Origin: an uncultured Clostridia bacterium
Lineage (GTDB): Bacteria > Bacillota > Clostridia > Oscillospirales > Ruminococcaceae
DNA length: 8,368 bases
Direction: 5' to 3'
Assembly: GCA_947177695.1 (NCBI GenBank)
Contig: CAMWVO010000062.1
Coordinates: 1 to 8,368 of the forward strand
Shown: piece by piece, positions 1 through 6,112 of the stretch
Position numbering within the stretch: position 1 is the first letter of the stretch
Layout of the letters: each line of letters begins with the position of its first letter
Notes under the pieces: generated by a model
Database searches by the model: none
Seen by the model: only the letters and a program-made list of their open reading frames with translations
What the model was told of the DNA's origin: nothing
Translations under genes and position numbers: made by a program

Positions 1-816
1 ATTGAGACGCTCCTCACGGACATTCTTGTCGTTGGTGTCGAGAGCAACCTTTACCTTTTCGCCCACGAGAGCCTCGATGGCGTCGAACAGGTCGTGGTCA
101 ACCTCCATGGACTCAAACTCGAACTTCTTCTTGCCGATCTCTTTCTGGATATCGGAAATGAAAGCAACTATCTTCTTGATCTCCTCGTGACCTGTGAGAA
201 TAGCTTTCAGCATTGTGTCGTCGTCGACTTCGTTTGCGCCTGCTTCGATCATAACGATCTTTTCCATTGTACCCGCAACGGTAAGGTTAAGGTCGGTCTT
301 TTCGCGCTGAGCAAGTGTAGGATTAAGGACGATCTCGCCGTCAACAAGTCCTACGCTGATGCCGCCGATAGGACCGTTCCAAGGGATATCGGAAATGGAT
401 ATAGCAACGGAAGTAGCGATCATGCCGCAGATCTCGGGAGAATAATCGGGATCGACGGAAAGCACCGTCATTACAACGGAAACGTCGTTTCTCATATCCT
501 TGGGGAAAAGCGGACGGATAGGTCTGTCAACAACTCTGGAAGTGAGGATAGCCTTTTCGCTGGGCTTGCCCTCCCTTTTCATGAACGAACCGGGGATACG
601 TCCCACGGAATAAAGTCTTTCCTCGTAGTCAACGGAAAGAGGGAAAAAGTCGATGCCCTCTCTGGGCTTAACGCTTGCGGTAACGTTAGCCATAACAACG
701 GTCTCGCCGTAGCGAACCCAGCAGGAACCGTTGGAAAGCTCGCAGGTCTTGCCTGTCTCGATTGTCATTTCCCTGCCCGCATAGGTGGTCTTGAAAATTC
801 TGTGATTATCAAACAT
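1..816 (-). CDS. pnp: Polyribonucleotide nucleotidyltransferase (PNPase), 5' part
   Basis: PNPase is a 3'-to-5' phosphorolytic exoribonuclease that degrades mRNA, usually as a trimer. Only the first 272 codons are in the window; the frame is open to the left edge, and a full PNPase has about 700 residues. Visible parts are the first RNase PH-like domain (about residues 10-145), including GRIPGSF (72-78), REGKPSE (81-87) and RVVDRPIRPLFP (94-105), then the start of the all-helical linker domain (from about 200). The catalytic second PH domain and the KH and S1 RNA-binding domains would lie outside. The ATG is supported by AGGAGG on the minus strand (824-829), seven bases upstream. It lies downstream of rpsO in the classical rpsO-pnp order, separated by a terminator and two hairpins that may control it. 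Identity is secure from the motif block. Confidence 0.96.
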   Translation of the reverse strand, partial: MFDNHRIFKTTYAGREMTIETGKTCELSNGSCWVRYGETVVMANVTASVKPREGIDFFPLSVDYEERLYSVGRIPGSFMKREGKPSEKAILTSRVVDRPIRPLFPKDMRNDVSVVMTVLSVDPDYSPEICGMIATSVAISISDIPWNGPIGGISVGLVDGEIVLNPTLAQREKTDLNLTVAGTMEKIVMIEAGANEVDDDTMLKAILTGHEEIKKIVAFISDIQKEIGKKKFEFESMEVDHDLFDAIEALVGEKVKVALDTNDKNVREERLN

Positions 817-827
817 ATTTTTTCCTC

Positions 828-931
828 CTGTTAAAGACGCCCGTTTAAGCGCGGCGCGTCCGATTTTAACAGACCGCAGCTTTAGCAATAAATCCTGCCC
901 GCCTATAGCACGGGTACGATTTAATGCTAAA
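828..931 (-). promoter_or_regulatory. pnp 5' leader with two tandem hairpins
   Basis: Two strong inverted repeats sit between the rpsO terminator and the pnp start. The upstream one pairs 881-894 with 918-931 (13 of 14 positions complementary), then a 3x3 internal loop, then CCCG (898-901) with CGGG (911-914) around a nine-base loop. The downstream one pairs 828-835 (CTGTTAAA on the plus strand) with 865-872, then GACGC (836-840) with GCGTC (856-860) and CCG (841-843) with CGG (852-854); it has a four-base and a one-base bulge. Its base includes the first two bases of the pnp AGGAGG. The E. coli pnp leader is a hairpin cut by RNase III that mediates PNPase autoregulation. A similar role here is inference; the pairing itself is directly visible. 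I found no convincing promoter for pnp alone. Confidence 0.6.
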
Positions 932-988
932 CAACTGCCGTCTGATATTTCCTTATTTTGGCAACTTCATAAGAAGCAAGAGAAGCAC

Positions 989-1029
989 AAAAAGGCAGAG
1001 TAAAGGCTTTCGCCCTTACTTTCTGCCTT
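989..1029 (-). terminator. Intrinsic terminator after rpsO
   Basis: On the minus strand, ten bases after the rpsO stop, AAGGCAGA (1022-1029) pairs with 992-999 and GTAAGGGC (1012-1019) pairs with 1000-1007 (one G-U). There is a GAAA tetraloop (1008-1011) and a two-base bulge (1020-1021). The stem runs directly into five T residues. This is a standard Rho-independent terminator, probably leaky if pnp depends on read-through from rpsO. Confidence 0.85.
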
Positions 1030-1039
1030 CGGCATGATC

Positions 1040-1306
1040 TTACTTACGCAGACCGAGCTTTTCAACTATTGCACGGTATCTGTTGATATCCTTTTTAGCA
1101 AGGTAGTTGAGAAGATTACGTCTGTGACCAACCATCTTGAGAAGTCCTCTTCTGGAGTGGTGGTCTTTCTTGTGTACCTTCAAGTGTTCGGTAAGGTCGT
1201 TGATCCTCTTGGTGAGTATCGCGATCTGCACCTCGGGAGAACCGGTATCGTTCTCGCTGGTTCTGTTAGCTTCGATAACAGCTGTTTTTTCTTCTTTTCT
1301 CATCAT
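1040..1306 (-). CDS. rpsO: 30S ribosomal protein S15
   Basis: S15 is a primary 16S rRNA-binding protein that organises the central domain of the small subunit at the h20/h21/h22 junction. The predicted protein has 88 residues, the family's usual length of about 88-89. It carries the conserved TGSPEVQIA (21-29) and HKKDHHSRRGLL (45-56) blocks and ends in LGLRK. Two adjacent ATGs are possible (1306 and 1303). AGAGGTG (complement of 1315-1321) lies eight bases before the first and eleven before the second, so the first is preferred. It has its own promoter and a structured leader upstream, and an intrinsic terminator just after the stop. pnp follows, as in many bacteria. S15 represses its own translation in several bacteria, so the leader may be its target. 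Confidence 0.97.
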   Translation of the reverse strand: MMRKEEKTAVIEANRTSENDTGSPEVQIAILTKRINDLTEHLKVHKKDHHSRRGLLKMVGHRRNLLNYLAKKDINRYRAIVEKLGLRK

Positions 1307-1334
1307 GATTAAAACACCTCTTTAATAGATTTCC

Positions 1335-1414
1335 CCGTCAGCATAGTAAGCGGCAGGCGTTATCCCCTCAAAGGGAGTCCCGAAACGGGCTTACTCCGCA
1401 GACCAAGCAGACGG
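1335..1414 (-). promoter_or_regulatory. Structured rpsO 5' leader, candidate S15 autoregulatory element
   Basis: The roughly 130-base leader between the promoter and rpsO can fold into a branched structure. An outer stem pairs 1335-1339 with 1410-1414. A seven-base stem pairs AGTAAGC (1345-1351) with GCTTACT (1389-1395), enclosing two small hairpins: TCCC/GGGA (1363-1366 with 1373-1376) and CCG/CGG-type pairing around an AAA loop at 1383-1385. An alternative hairpin (GGAGT/ACTCC on the minus strand) competes with the seven-base stem, so a switch between folds is conceivable. A branched helix resembling the S15 site on 16S rRNA is known from the rpsO leader of Geobacillus. Assigning that function here is inference. 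Confidence 0.5.
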
Positions 1415-1446
1415 CTGTCTCATTCATTCAAAACAAGACAAAAATT

Positions 1447-1475
1447 ATTATAACACATAAAAACCGATTTGTAAA
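1447..1475 (-). promoter_or_regulatory. Sigma-A promoter of rpsO
   Basis: Read on the minus strand, TTTACA (1470-1475) is followed by a 17-base spacer and a perfect TATAAT (1447-1452), with an extended -10 TG one base upstream of the hexamer. Transcription would start near 1440, giving a leader of about 133 bases before rpsO. The -35 lies seven bases past the stop of the upstream DUF624 gene. Confidence 0.85.
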
Positions 1476-1481
1476 GAGTTT

Positions 1482-2324
1482 TTATGAAATAATTTTTCCT
1501 TTTTTCTTTTTTCCGCCCTCGATGGGTATTTCCTCGCCGCCGCGGTCGGTGAAAACGCTGTCCTCAGCAGACAGGGGCTTAAGGTAGTCGTACTCGGGAT
1601 TATCCATTCCCCGCTCCTCGTAGTAGGGATTTATAACGTACTTCTGTATCTGCGGGTAGGAATTGAACATTATAATAAATCCGATAAACGTGATCGCCCA
1701 GAACGGTATCAGCAGCAGTGAAAGGACATTCGTTATCGACATAACAAAAAGTATCGCCGCAGCTGCCGCAACCGAAACAAGAGTGATGAAGTTCTTTTTC
1801 AGAGCGATACAGGTCAGGAAAAAGCTGTTCTTGATTATATTTTTAAAGGTCAGCTCCGTGGAGACTATCATCGGGAAAATATAGAAATTCATCATAAACA
1901 GCGTAAGCGCGAAGCTTACGGAGATTACACAGAATATCGTGTAGATAAATCCTCCCGACTCAGCCGCCTGAGCCATTTTGGGGTACACATACATAGCCGA
2001 CACCGCGGACACCGCAAACAGCGTGTCCAGCAAGCCCACAGGCAGGGACAGCTTCCAGTTCTCGGAAAAGCCTTTCCAGAAATCGTGGAAAGTAAACGCG
2101 TTCTTGTCCAGCGAATATTTCCGCAGGACGCGGGTCATTCCCGCCAGCGCAGGACCTATCGTAATTATCGGGATACAGAAAATAAACGTGAGCATATTAA
2201 GCTTGATAAGCCTCCATGCGTACCTGAAATACATCTCCCAGAACTCGAAAAAGGCTTTTTTCTTCGGCGCGTTTTTGGAAACGCCCCGTCCCGCTTTTTC
2301 GTAATCATAACCAAATAATGCCAA
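1482..2324 (-). CDS. DUF624 (YesL-family) multipass membrane protein
   Basis: This is a predicted integral membrane protein of about 280 residues. The N-terminal part carries the DUF624 signature: an aromatic FFEFWEMYFR stretch, then LNMLTFIFCIPIITIGPA (residues 42-59) leading into GMTRVLRKY. Five membrane segments are likely at about 45-62, 93-113, 127-152, 178-197 and 199-220, followed by a polar cytosolic tail ending in a KKKKGK cluster. Family members often sit near carbohydrate transport genes, but their function is unknown. An upstream in-frame ATG at 2426 is rejected because it would translate the foldback element. The TTG at 2324 is preferred: AAAGGAG lies nine bases before it and it gives the start M-ALFGYDY, as expected for the family. 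It is followed by the rpsO promoter with no clear terminator. Function is not assigned. Confidence 0.8.
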   Translation of the reverse strand: MALFGYDYEKAGRGVSKNAPKKKAFFEFWEMYFRYAWRLIKLNMLTFIFCIPIITIGPALAGMTRVLRKYSLDKNAFTFHDFWKGFSENWKLSLPVGLLDTLFAVSAVSAMYVYPKMAQAAESGGFIYTIFCVISVSFALTLFMMNFYIFPMIVSTELTFKNIIKNSFFLTCIALKKNFITLVSVAAAAAILFVMSITNVLSLLLIPFWAITFIGFIIMFNSYPQIQKYVINPYYEERGMDNPEYDYLKPLSAEDSVFTDRGGEEIPIEGGKKKKGKIIS

Positions 2325-2333
2325 AAATTGCAG

Positions 2334-2340
2334 CTCCTTT
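2334..2340 (-). promoter_or_regulatory. Ribosome binding site that selects the TTG start of the DUF624 gene
   Basis: The minus strand reads AAAGGAG, nine bases before TTG at 2322-2324. No ATG or GTG lies at a suitable distance in frame, and the site lies outside the neighbouring foldback element, so it marks the true start. Confidence 0.7.
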
Positions 2341-2360
2341 ACAGTAACTTCCCCGTTTTT

Positions 2361-2531
2361 AGAACCTGTCTTCACAAGATTAGTGTGCGGATTTTTTCCT
2401 ACGGGGCAAGATTTTGTCGATGACAAGGCAAAAAGCCGCAGGAATACGTCCGTATTTCAAGGCTTTTTAACGCAGTCAGCGGCAAAAGATTGCCGAAAAG
2501 ACGTGCGCTACATCTTATGAAGACAGGTTCT
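2361..2531. mobile_element. Foldback (MITE-like) element with long terminal inverted repeats
   Basis: A 171-bp imperfect palindrome fills most of the gap between the spoIIM-like and DUF624 genes. The ends are inverted repeats starting AGAACCTGTCTTCA: left 2361-2389, right complement of 2502-2531, matching over about 29 positions with one indel and a few substitutions. The similarity resumes inside (2405-2424 against the complement of 2475-2494, 16 of 20 identical). The centre is a compact hairpin (2430-2468). It encodes no protein of its own. I see no clear target-site duplication. The structure suggests a non-autonomous miniature transposable element or a large multi-copy intergenic repeat. 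Which of these it is, and what would mobilise it, cannot be read from one copy. Confidence 0.7.
2430..2468. terminator. Central hairpin of the foldback element, bidirectional terminator-like
   Basis: AAAAAGCC (2430-2437) pairs with GGCTTTTT (2461-2468), and AATAC (2443-2447) with GTATT (2452-2456) around a four-base loop. Read on either strand, the stem ends in a run of five T residues, so it could terminate transcription both ways. On the minus strand it would end the transcript of the spoIIM-like gene. Confidence 0.55.
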
Positions 2532-2545
2532 TATGTTTGCGCACC

Positions 2546-3169
2546 TCACAGCAGACGCGTCCAGAAGCCCGCGAAAATAAAGGTCGCAAGGCTGTCCGCA
2601 AGGGACGACACCGTGAGGATAACAAACAATATTGCGAATTTTGTGATATACAGCCTGAAATCTATCGTCCCGCCAATTCCGCCCGAAGCGGCATTTCTGC
2701 CGAAAACCTGTGTGAATATCTTTCCCGACAGCTCCAGAGCCTCCCTTGCCGCGATTATCAGCGCGAACGCCGACAACACCGCCCCCGGAATTATAAGCAC
2801 CGCGGACATTCCAATGCCGGAAAGACCGAAGCTTCCGTACATTCCCGACAGTGACACTCCCGCGCCCAGTCCACGAAAAACGGGAACAAGCAGCTCTATA
2901 GGCTGAGCCGCCGCGCTGAAGCCGAGCCAGAAGCACGCCGTCAGCAGCAGGAACGCTCCCGAAAAGGAATTTACAAGCGTTTCCCAAAAAGTGTGATTGA
3001 GCCTGCCGTACACAAAGCTTCCCGTGATGTCGTTAAGCGCGTCGAGACGCTCTCCGCTGAGAGCGCCGTACAGTATCACGCCAAGGAAAACTCCCGCGAA
3101 ATAAAGCGCTGTAAGCAGAGTGAGCCGTCCGTCGGATCTCTTTTTTTGAACGATATGGTTGTCCGTCAT
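2546..3169 (-). CDS. SpoIIM-like (stage II sporulation protein M family) membrane protein
   Basis: The predicted protein has 207 residues, the usual size for SpoIIM. It has an N-terminal membrane segment (about 17-37), a central hydrophobic core with SFSGAFLLLTACFWLGFSA (68-86) followed by PVFRGLGAGVSLS (96-108), and a Gly- and Pro-containing segment (about 118-142). A last membrane segment lies at about 175-203. The pattern of short loops with FRGxGxG after a phenylalanine-rich helix is what I recognise as SpoIIM/DUF95. In spore formers SpoIIM anchors the SpoIID-SpoIIP peptidoglycan hydrolases during engulfment. Whether this copy does so is unknown, since no other sporulation gene is in view. 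AAAGGA (complement of 3178-3183), eight bases before the ATG, supports the start. It lies 104 bases downstream of proC on the same strand and may be read from the proC promoter. Confidence 0.65.
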   Translation of the reverse strand: MTDNHIVQKKRSDGRLTLLTALYFAGVFLGVILYGALSGERLDALNDITGSFVYGRLNHTFWETLVNSFSGAFLLLTACFWLGFSAAAQPIELLVPVFRGLGAGVSLSGMYGSFGLSGIGMSAVLIIPGAVLSAFALIIAAREALELSGKIFTQVFGRNAASGGIGGTIDFRLYITKFAILFVILTVSSLADSLATFIFAGFWTRLL

Positions 3170-3196
3170 AGTGACCGTCCTTTACTTTTTTATTCA

Positions 3197-3272
3197 GGCA
3201 GCACCTCACAAAAATTGTATGCGTGTTGCCTTAAGTAAAGTCTATGCGGACAAGTTCGGTTTAAGAACGTCC
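3197..3272. other. Two inverted repeats between proC and the spoIIM-like gene
   Basis: The first is a stem just after the proC stop: 3248-3251 with 3269-3272 and 3254-3257 with 3265-3268, two-base bulge, seven-base loop. It lacks a U-tract, so it is a poor intrinsic terminator but could protect a 3' end. The second pairs GGCAGCAC (3197-3204) with GTGTTGCC (3223-3230) across an 18-base loop, with one imperfect position. A weak -10-like TACAAT on the minus strand (3214-3219) lies in that loop, without a good -35. Confidence 0.35.
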
Positions 3273-3273
3273 C

Positions 3274-4074
3274 CTACTTGGAAAGCTCGTAAGCGCGGCG
3301 TGTACAGCTTTCGCAGGCTTTTGTCACCGTCTCCTCCAGCTTTCCCTTGTAAAGCTCGTCAAGACCCGCAAGAGTTGTTCCTCCGGGACTGGACACCATT
3401 TTTATCAGCTCATCAACAGTATACCCCGAATCGGTAAGCATTTTCGCAGAGCCCACAAGTGACTGCGCAAAAAGCTCCTTTGCCGCCCTGCTGTCGATAC
3501 CCACCGAATCCGCGTAGTCGATAAACGCCTTTGCGAAAAGGTAAATAAATGCGGGACTGCTGCCGTTTACTGCGATTATCTCTTTCATTTTGTTTTCGGG
3601 AACAACAGCCACCTTTCCGCAGGAAGCGAAAATGTTCTTCACGAACTCAAACTCGCTGTCCGAAACGTTTCCGTTCCTCGAAAGAGCGGAAGCTCCCTCG
3701 CCCAGAAGCAGGGGCGTATTGGGCATTACCGGAACCACCTTTGCTTCGGGAATCGTTTTTGAGCAGATATAGTCTGCCGTAATTCCCGCGCAGATGGAAA
3801 TAACTACCTTATCCTTTGTGACCACTCCGCCGATATTGTCCATAACGGTGTCAAGCTGCTGCGGCTTTACCGCAAGAAAAATGTAATCGCACTTCTCCGC
3901 AAGCTCGGCTTCGCTTGAACAGGGCTTTACGCCGAATTCAGCCAGACGCTCCAGAGCTGCCGCGGCAACGTCGTAAGCATACAGGGACAGTTCGCCGTCC
4001 CGTTGGCATCCGCAAATGCCCTTGATTATCGCATAACCCATGTTTCCCGCGCCGATAAATCCAACCGCCGCCAT
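3274..4074 (-). CDS. proC: Pyrroline-5-carboxylate reductase
   Basis: ProC catalyses the last step of proline synthesis, the NAD(P)H-dependent reduction of 1-pyrroline-5-carboxylate to L-proline, in the cytosol. The protein has 266 residues, typical for the family. Visible are the Rossmann dinucleotide motif GFIGAGNMG (5-13), AVKPQ (68-72), SICAGIT (93-99), VMPNTP (116-121), and the C-terminal signature region with NGSSPAF (170-176) and SSPGGTTLAGL (228-238). The open frame extends upstream to 4209, but the ATG at 4074 is chosen: AAAGGA (complement of 4084-4089) lies nine bases before it, the promoter lies upstream of it, and the protein then starts with the usual few residues before the Rossmann motif. 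It is transcribed divergently from hprK. Confidence 0.95.
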   Translation of the reverse strand: MAAVGFIGAGNMGYAIIKGICGCQRDGELSLYAYDVAAAALERLAEFGVKPCSSEAELAEKCDYIFLAVKPQQLDTVMDNIGGVVTKDKVVISICAGITADYICSKTIPEAKVVPVMPNTPLLLGEGASALSRNGNVSDSEFEFVKNIFASCGKVAVVPENKMKEIIAVNGSSPAFIYLFAKAFIDYADSVGIDSRAAKELFAQSLVGSAKMLTDSGYTVDELIKMVSSPGGTTLAGLDELYKGKLEETVTKACESCTRRAYELSK

Positions 4075-4118
4075 ACTGATACTTCCTTTCAGAAACAATT
4101 TTAAACAGTTTACAGAAT

Positions 4119-4147
4119 AGTATACAACAAATTGCACAAAAAAGCAA
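4119..4147 (-). promoter_or_regulatory. Sigma-A promoter of proC
   Basis: On the minus strand TTGCTT (4142-4147) and TATACT (4119-4124) are separated by exactly 17 bases. Transcription would start near 4112, about 38 bases before the proC ATG. Confidence 0.75.
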
Positions 4148-4209
4148 GCACTTTTTATGTTTTTCAGCAGAATATTTTTACGGCATATGTAAATAAAGTC
4201 TAATACCAC

Positions 4210-4237
4210 TTGAAATTTTTCTAAAAATATGTATAAT
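4210..4237 (+). promoter_or_regulatory. Sigma-A promoter of hprK
   Basis: TTGAAA (4210-4215) and a perfect TATAAT (4232-4237) are separated by 16 bases in AT-rich DNA. Transcription would start near 4244, about 29 bases before the chosen hprK start. It is back to back with the proC promoter, the two -35 elements being about 62 bases apart. I saw no clear cre-type operator in between. Confidence 0.8.
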
Positions 4238-4257
4238 TAGAAGTAACTGTTTATCGA

Positions 4258-4263
4258 AAAGGA
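4258..4263 (+). promoter_or_regulatory. Ribosome binding site that decides the hprK start
   Basis: AAAGGA directly abuts an in-frame ATG at 4264, too close to serve it, but lies nine bases before the next in-frame ATG at 4273. The downstream ATG is therefore the likely start. Confidence 0.75.
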
Positions 4264-4272
4264 ATGATTGGA

Positions 4273-5235
4273 ATGGCTGAAAAAAAATACAACGTAGACC
4301 TTAAAACGATCATCGAGGAATTTCACCTTGAAACTATCTATCTTCCCGAGGACTCGGCTAAGCTGATGGTCAACGAGACAGACCTTAACCGTCCCGGACT
4401 TCAGCTTATGGGATTTTATGAATATTTCAACAACGAACGCGTTCAGATCGTGGGCAAAATGGAGTTCGCCTACATGGCTACCATTGACGAGGACGTGCGC
4501 CGCGAGCGTCTCGATATGCTTTTCGCACAGCGTATCCCCGCACTTATCATCACCCGCGAGCTGCCCTATTTTCCCGAAATGGTGGAGCTTGCACAGAAGT
4601 ACGAGGTTCCCCTGCTAAGAAGCAAGGACAGCACCTCCAGCTTTATGGCTGCGCTGATTGCGTTCCTCAATCTGCACCTTGCTCCCCGTATCACCCGTCA
4701 CGGAGTACTTATCGAGGTCTACGGCGAGGGTATGCTTATCCTTGGCGAAAGCGGCGTCGGCAAGAGCGAGACCGCCGTGGAGCTTATCAAGCGCGGACAC
4801 CGTCTTGTTGCCGACGACGCGGTTGAGATCAGACGTGTTTCCAACATCAGCCTTGTTGGCTCGTCCCCCGAAAATATCAGGCACTTTCTTGAAATTCGCG
4901 GCATAGGCATTGTAAACGCCCGCCGCCTGTTCGGTATGGGCGCGATCAAGGTCACAGAAAAGATTGACATGATCGTGGAGCTTGAGCCTTGGGACAGCGA
5001 AAAGGGTTACGACCGCATGGGCGTGGACAACGAGTACACCTCCATTCTCGGCGTAAAAGTACCGTGCAGCACCATTCCCGTCAAGCCGGGACGAAATCTT
5101 GCGGTCATTCTCGAAGTTGCGGCTATGAACAACCGTCAGAAGAAAATGGGCTACAACGCCGCTCAGGAGCTACTTGACAATCTCGGTCTTGACATGGACC
5201 GCAAGGAGACCATTAAGAAGTGGGATATTTATTGA
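4273..5235 (+). CDS. hprK: HPr kinase/phosphorylase
   Basis: HprK phosphorylates and dephosphorylates HPr at a serine in response to glycolytic intermediates and phosphate, setting CcpA-dependent catabolite repression and PTS activity in low-GC Gram-positives. The protein has 320 residues from the ATG at 4273, near the usual 310-320. The N-terminal domain spans about 1-130. The catalytic domain has the conserved His (143) in TRHG, the P-loop GESGVGKS (158-165) followed by E166, Asp181/Asp182 in VADDAVEI, and the HprK signature EIRGIGIVNARRLFG (207-221). All catalytic residues I would expect are present. An ATG nine bases upstream is in frame but has no spaced ribosome binding site. It is first in a plus-strand cluster with a PHP phosphatase, murB, rapZ and whiA; 62 bases separate it from the next gene, with no clear terminator. 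Confidence 0.97.
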   Translation: MAEKKYNVDLKTIIEEFHLETIYLPEDSAKLMVNETDLNRPGLQLMGFYEYFNNERVQIVGKMEFAYMATIDEDVRRERLDMLFAQRIPALIITRELPYFPEMVELAQKYEVPLLRSKDSTSSFMAALIAFLNLHLAPRITRHGVLIEVYGEGMLILGESGVGKSETAVELIKRGHRLVADDAVEIRRVSNISLVGSSPENIRHFLEIRGIGIVNARRLFGMGAIKVTEKIDMIVELEPWDSEKGYDRMGVDNEYTSILGVKVPCSTIPVKPGRNLAVILEVAAMNNRQKKMGYNAAQELLDNLGLDMDRKETIKKWDIY

Positions 5236-5297
5236 TCCGCAAAACTTCATATATGTACTTAATTTTTCTGTAAATCCATATCAAAAGGGCTGAAAAA

Positions 5298-6023
5298 ATG
5301 AAAATCATAGCAGATACACACACCCACACCGTCGCTTCCACCCACGCTTACTCGACGGTTCTCGAAAACGCGCAGTATGCACGCGACGCGGGACTTTCCG
5401 CGCTTGCGGTAACCGACCACACTCCCGCCTCAACGGACGGTCCTCATGTGTGGCACTTTCACAATCTGCATAAGGCTCTGCCGCGTGAGCTGCTGGGCGT
5501 AAAGCTTATTTTCGGCGCGGAATCAAGCATTATCGACTATGACGGGACTATAGACTTTCCCGACGAGGAATGCGCCGCTCTGGACTGGATAATCGCGTCC
5601 ATACACAGAAATCATCTGAAAAAGGCTTCTCCCGAGGAGATAACGCGGCTCTATATGGGCGTTGCGGAAAATCCACTTGTGGACGTTATCGGTCACTGTG
5701 CTACGGTGGGGTACGAGTTCGACTACGAAAAATGCCTGAAAAAATTCAAGGAATGCGGCAAGCTTGTGGAGATAAACGAAAGCTCCATAACATGGAAAAA
5801 TACAACCGATAACTACAAAGAAATTATCCGTCTCTGCAAGAAGCACGAAATCCCCGTCGTTGTCAATTCGGACGCCCATTTCTGCACACTGGTGGGACAT
5901 TTTGACAATGCGCTGAAACTGCTTGACGAGCAGGATTTCCCCGAACGTCTTGTGGTAAACGCGGACATGGACAGACTTACCGAGTTTATTTCCGCAAAAA
6001 AAGGCAATATTTTTATGCAGTAA
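5298..6023 (+). CDS. PHP-domain phosphatase, YcdX-like
   Basis: The 241-residue protein is a single PHP domain closely patterned on E. coli YcdX, a trinuclear zinc phosphoesterase. All metal ligands expected from YcdX can be placed: His8 and His10 in DTHTHT, His16 in ASTHAYST, His41 in TDHTP, Glu75 in GAE, His103 in SIH, His133 in IGH, and Asp192 and His194 in SDAH. The ASTHAYST and WHF motifs are YcdX-subfamily features rather than those of histidinol phosphatase or DNA polymerase PHP domains. The physiological substrate is not known. AAAAGGG (5283-5289), eight bases upstream, supports the ATG. It follows hprK in the same direction and is probably co-transcribed. The protein is full length with no broken motif. 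Confidence 0.9.
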   Translation: MKIIADTHTHTVASTHAYSTVLENAQYARDAGLSALAVTDHTPASTDGPHVWHFHNLHKALPRELLGVKLIFGAESSIIDYDGTIDFPDEECAALDWIIASIHRNHLKKASPEEITRLYMGVAENPLVDVIGHCATVGYEFDYEKCLKKFKECGKLVEINESSITWKNTTDNYKEIIRLCKKHEIPVVVNSDAHFCTLVGHFDNALKLLDEQDFPERLVVNADMDRLTEFISAKKGNIFMQ

Positions 6024-6112
6024 CCCTGTCCGAAATATCTTTCCTTGACGAAAAGCTGTACTGCATTAAAGTATGTTCAAAAGCATAGACTATATGAGAG
6101 GATGCAAATACG

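Noticed and set aside
94..834. 246-residue open frame on the plus strand
   Set aside because: It is the antisense shadow of pnp; the minus-strand frame carries the conserved PNPase motifs.
902..910. Extended -10-like TGCTATAGG on the minus strand upstream of pnp
   Set aside because: It lies in the loop of the strong leader hairpin and has no matching -35, so it is more likely part of the RNA structure than a promoter.
2508..2987. Overlapping open frames on both strands inside the spoIIM-like gene
   Set aside because: They are arginine-, glycine- and cysteine-rich out-of-frame translations of the membrane protein gene, with no recognisable motif.
2541..3210. Ten-base direct repeat GCACCTCACA at 2541-2550 and 3201-3210, flanking the spoIIM-like gene
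   Set aside because: Ten-base matches are expected by chance many times in a window this size, and one copy overlaps the stop codon.
4177..4193. Short inverted repeat TTTAC/GTAAA between the divergent proC and hprK promoters
   Set aside because: Five-base arms in AT-rich DNA are too common to call an operator without conservation data.
6045..6072. Promoter-like TTGACG, 16 bases, TAAAGT upstream of the small ORF
   Set aside because: The -35 is good but the -10 matches only four of six positions; it cannot be supported alone.
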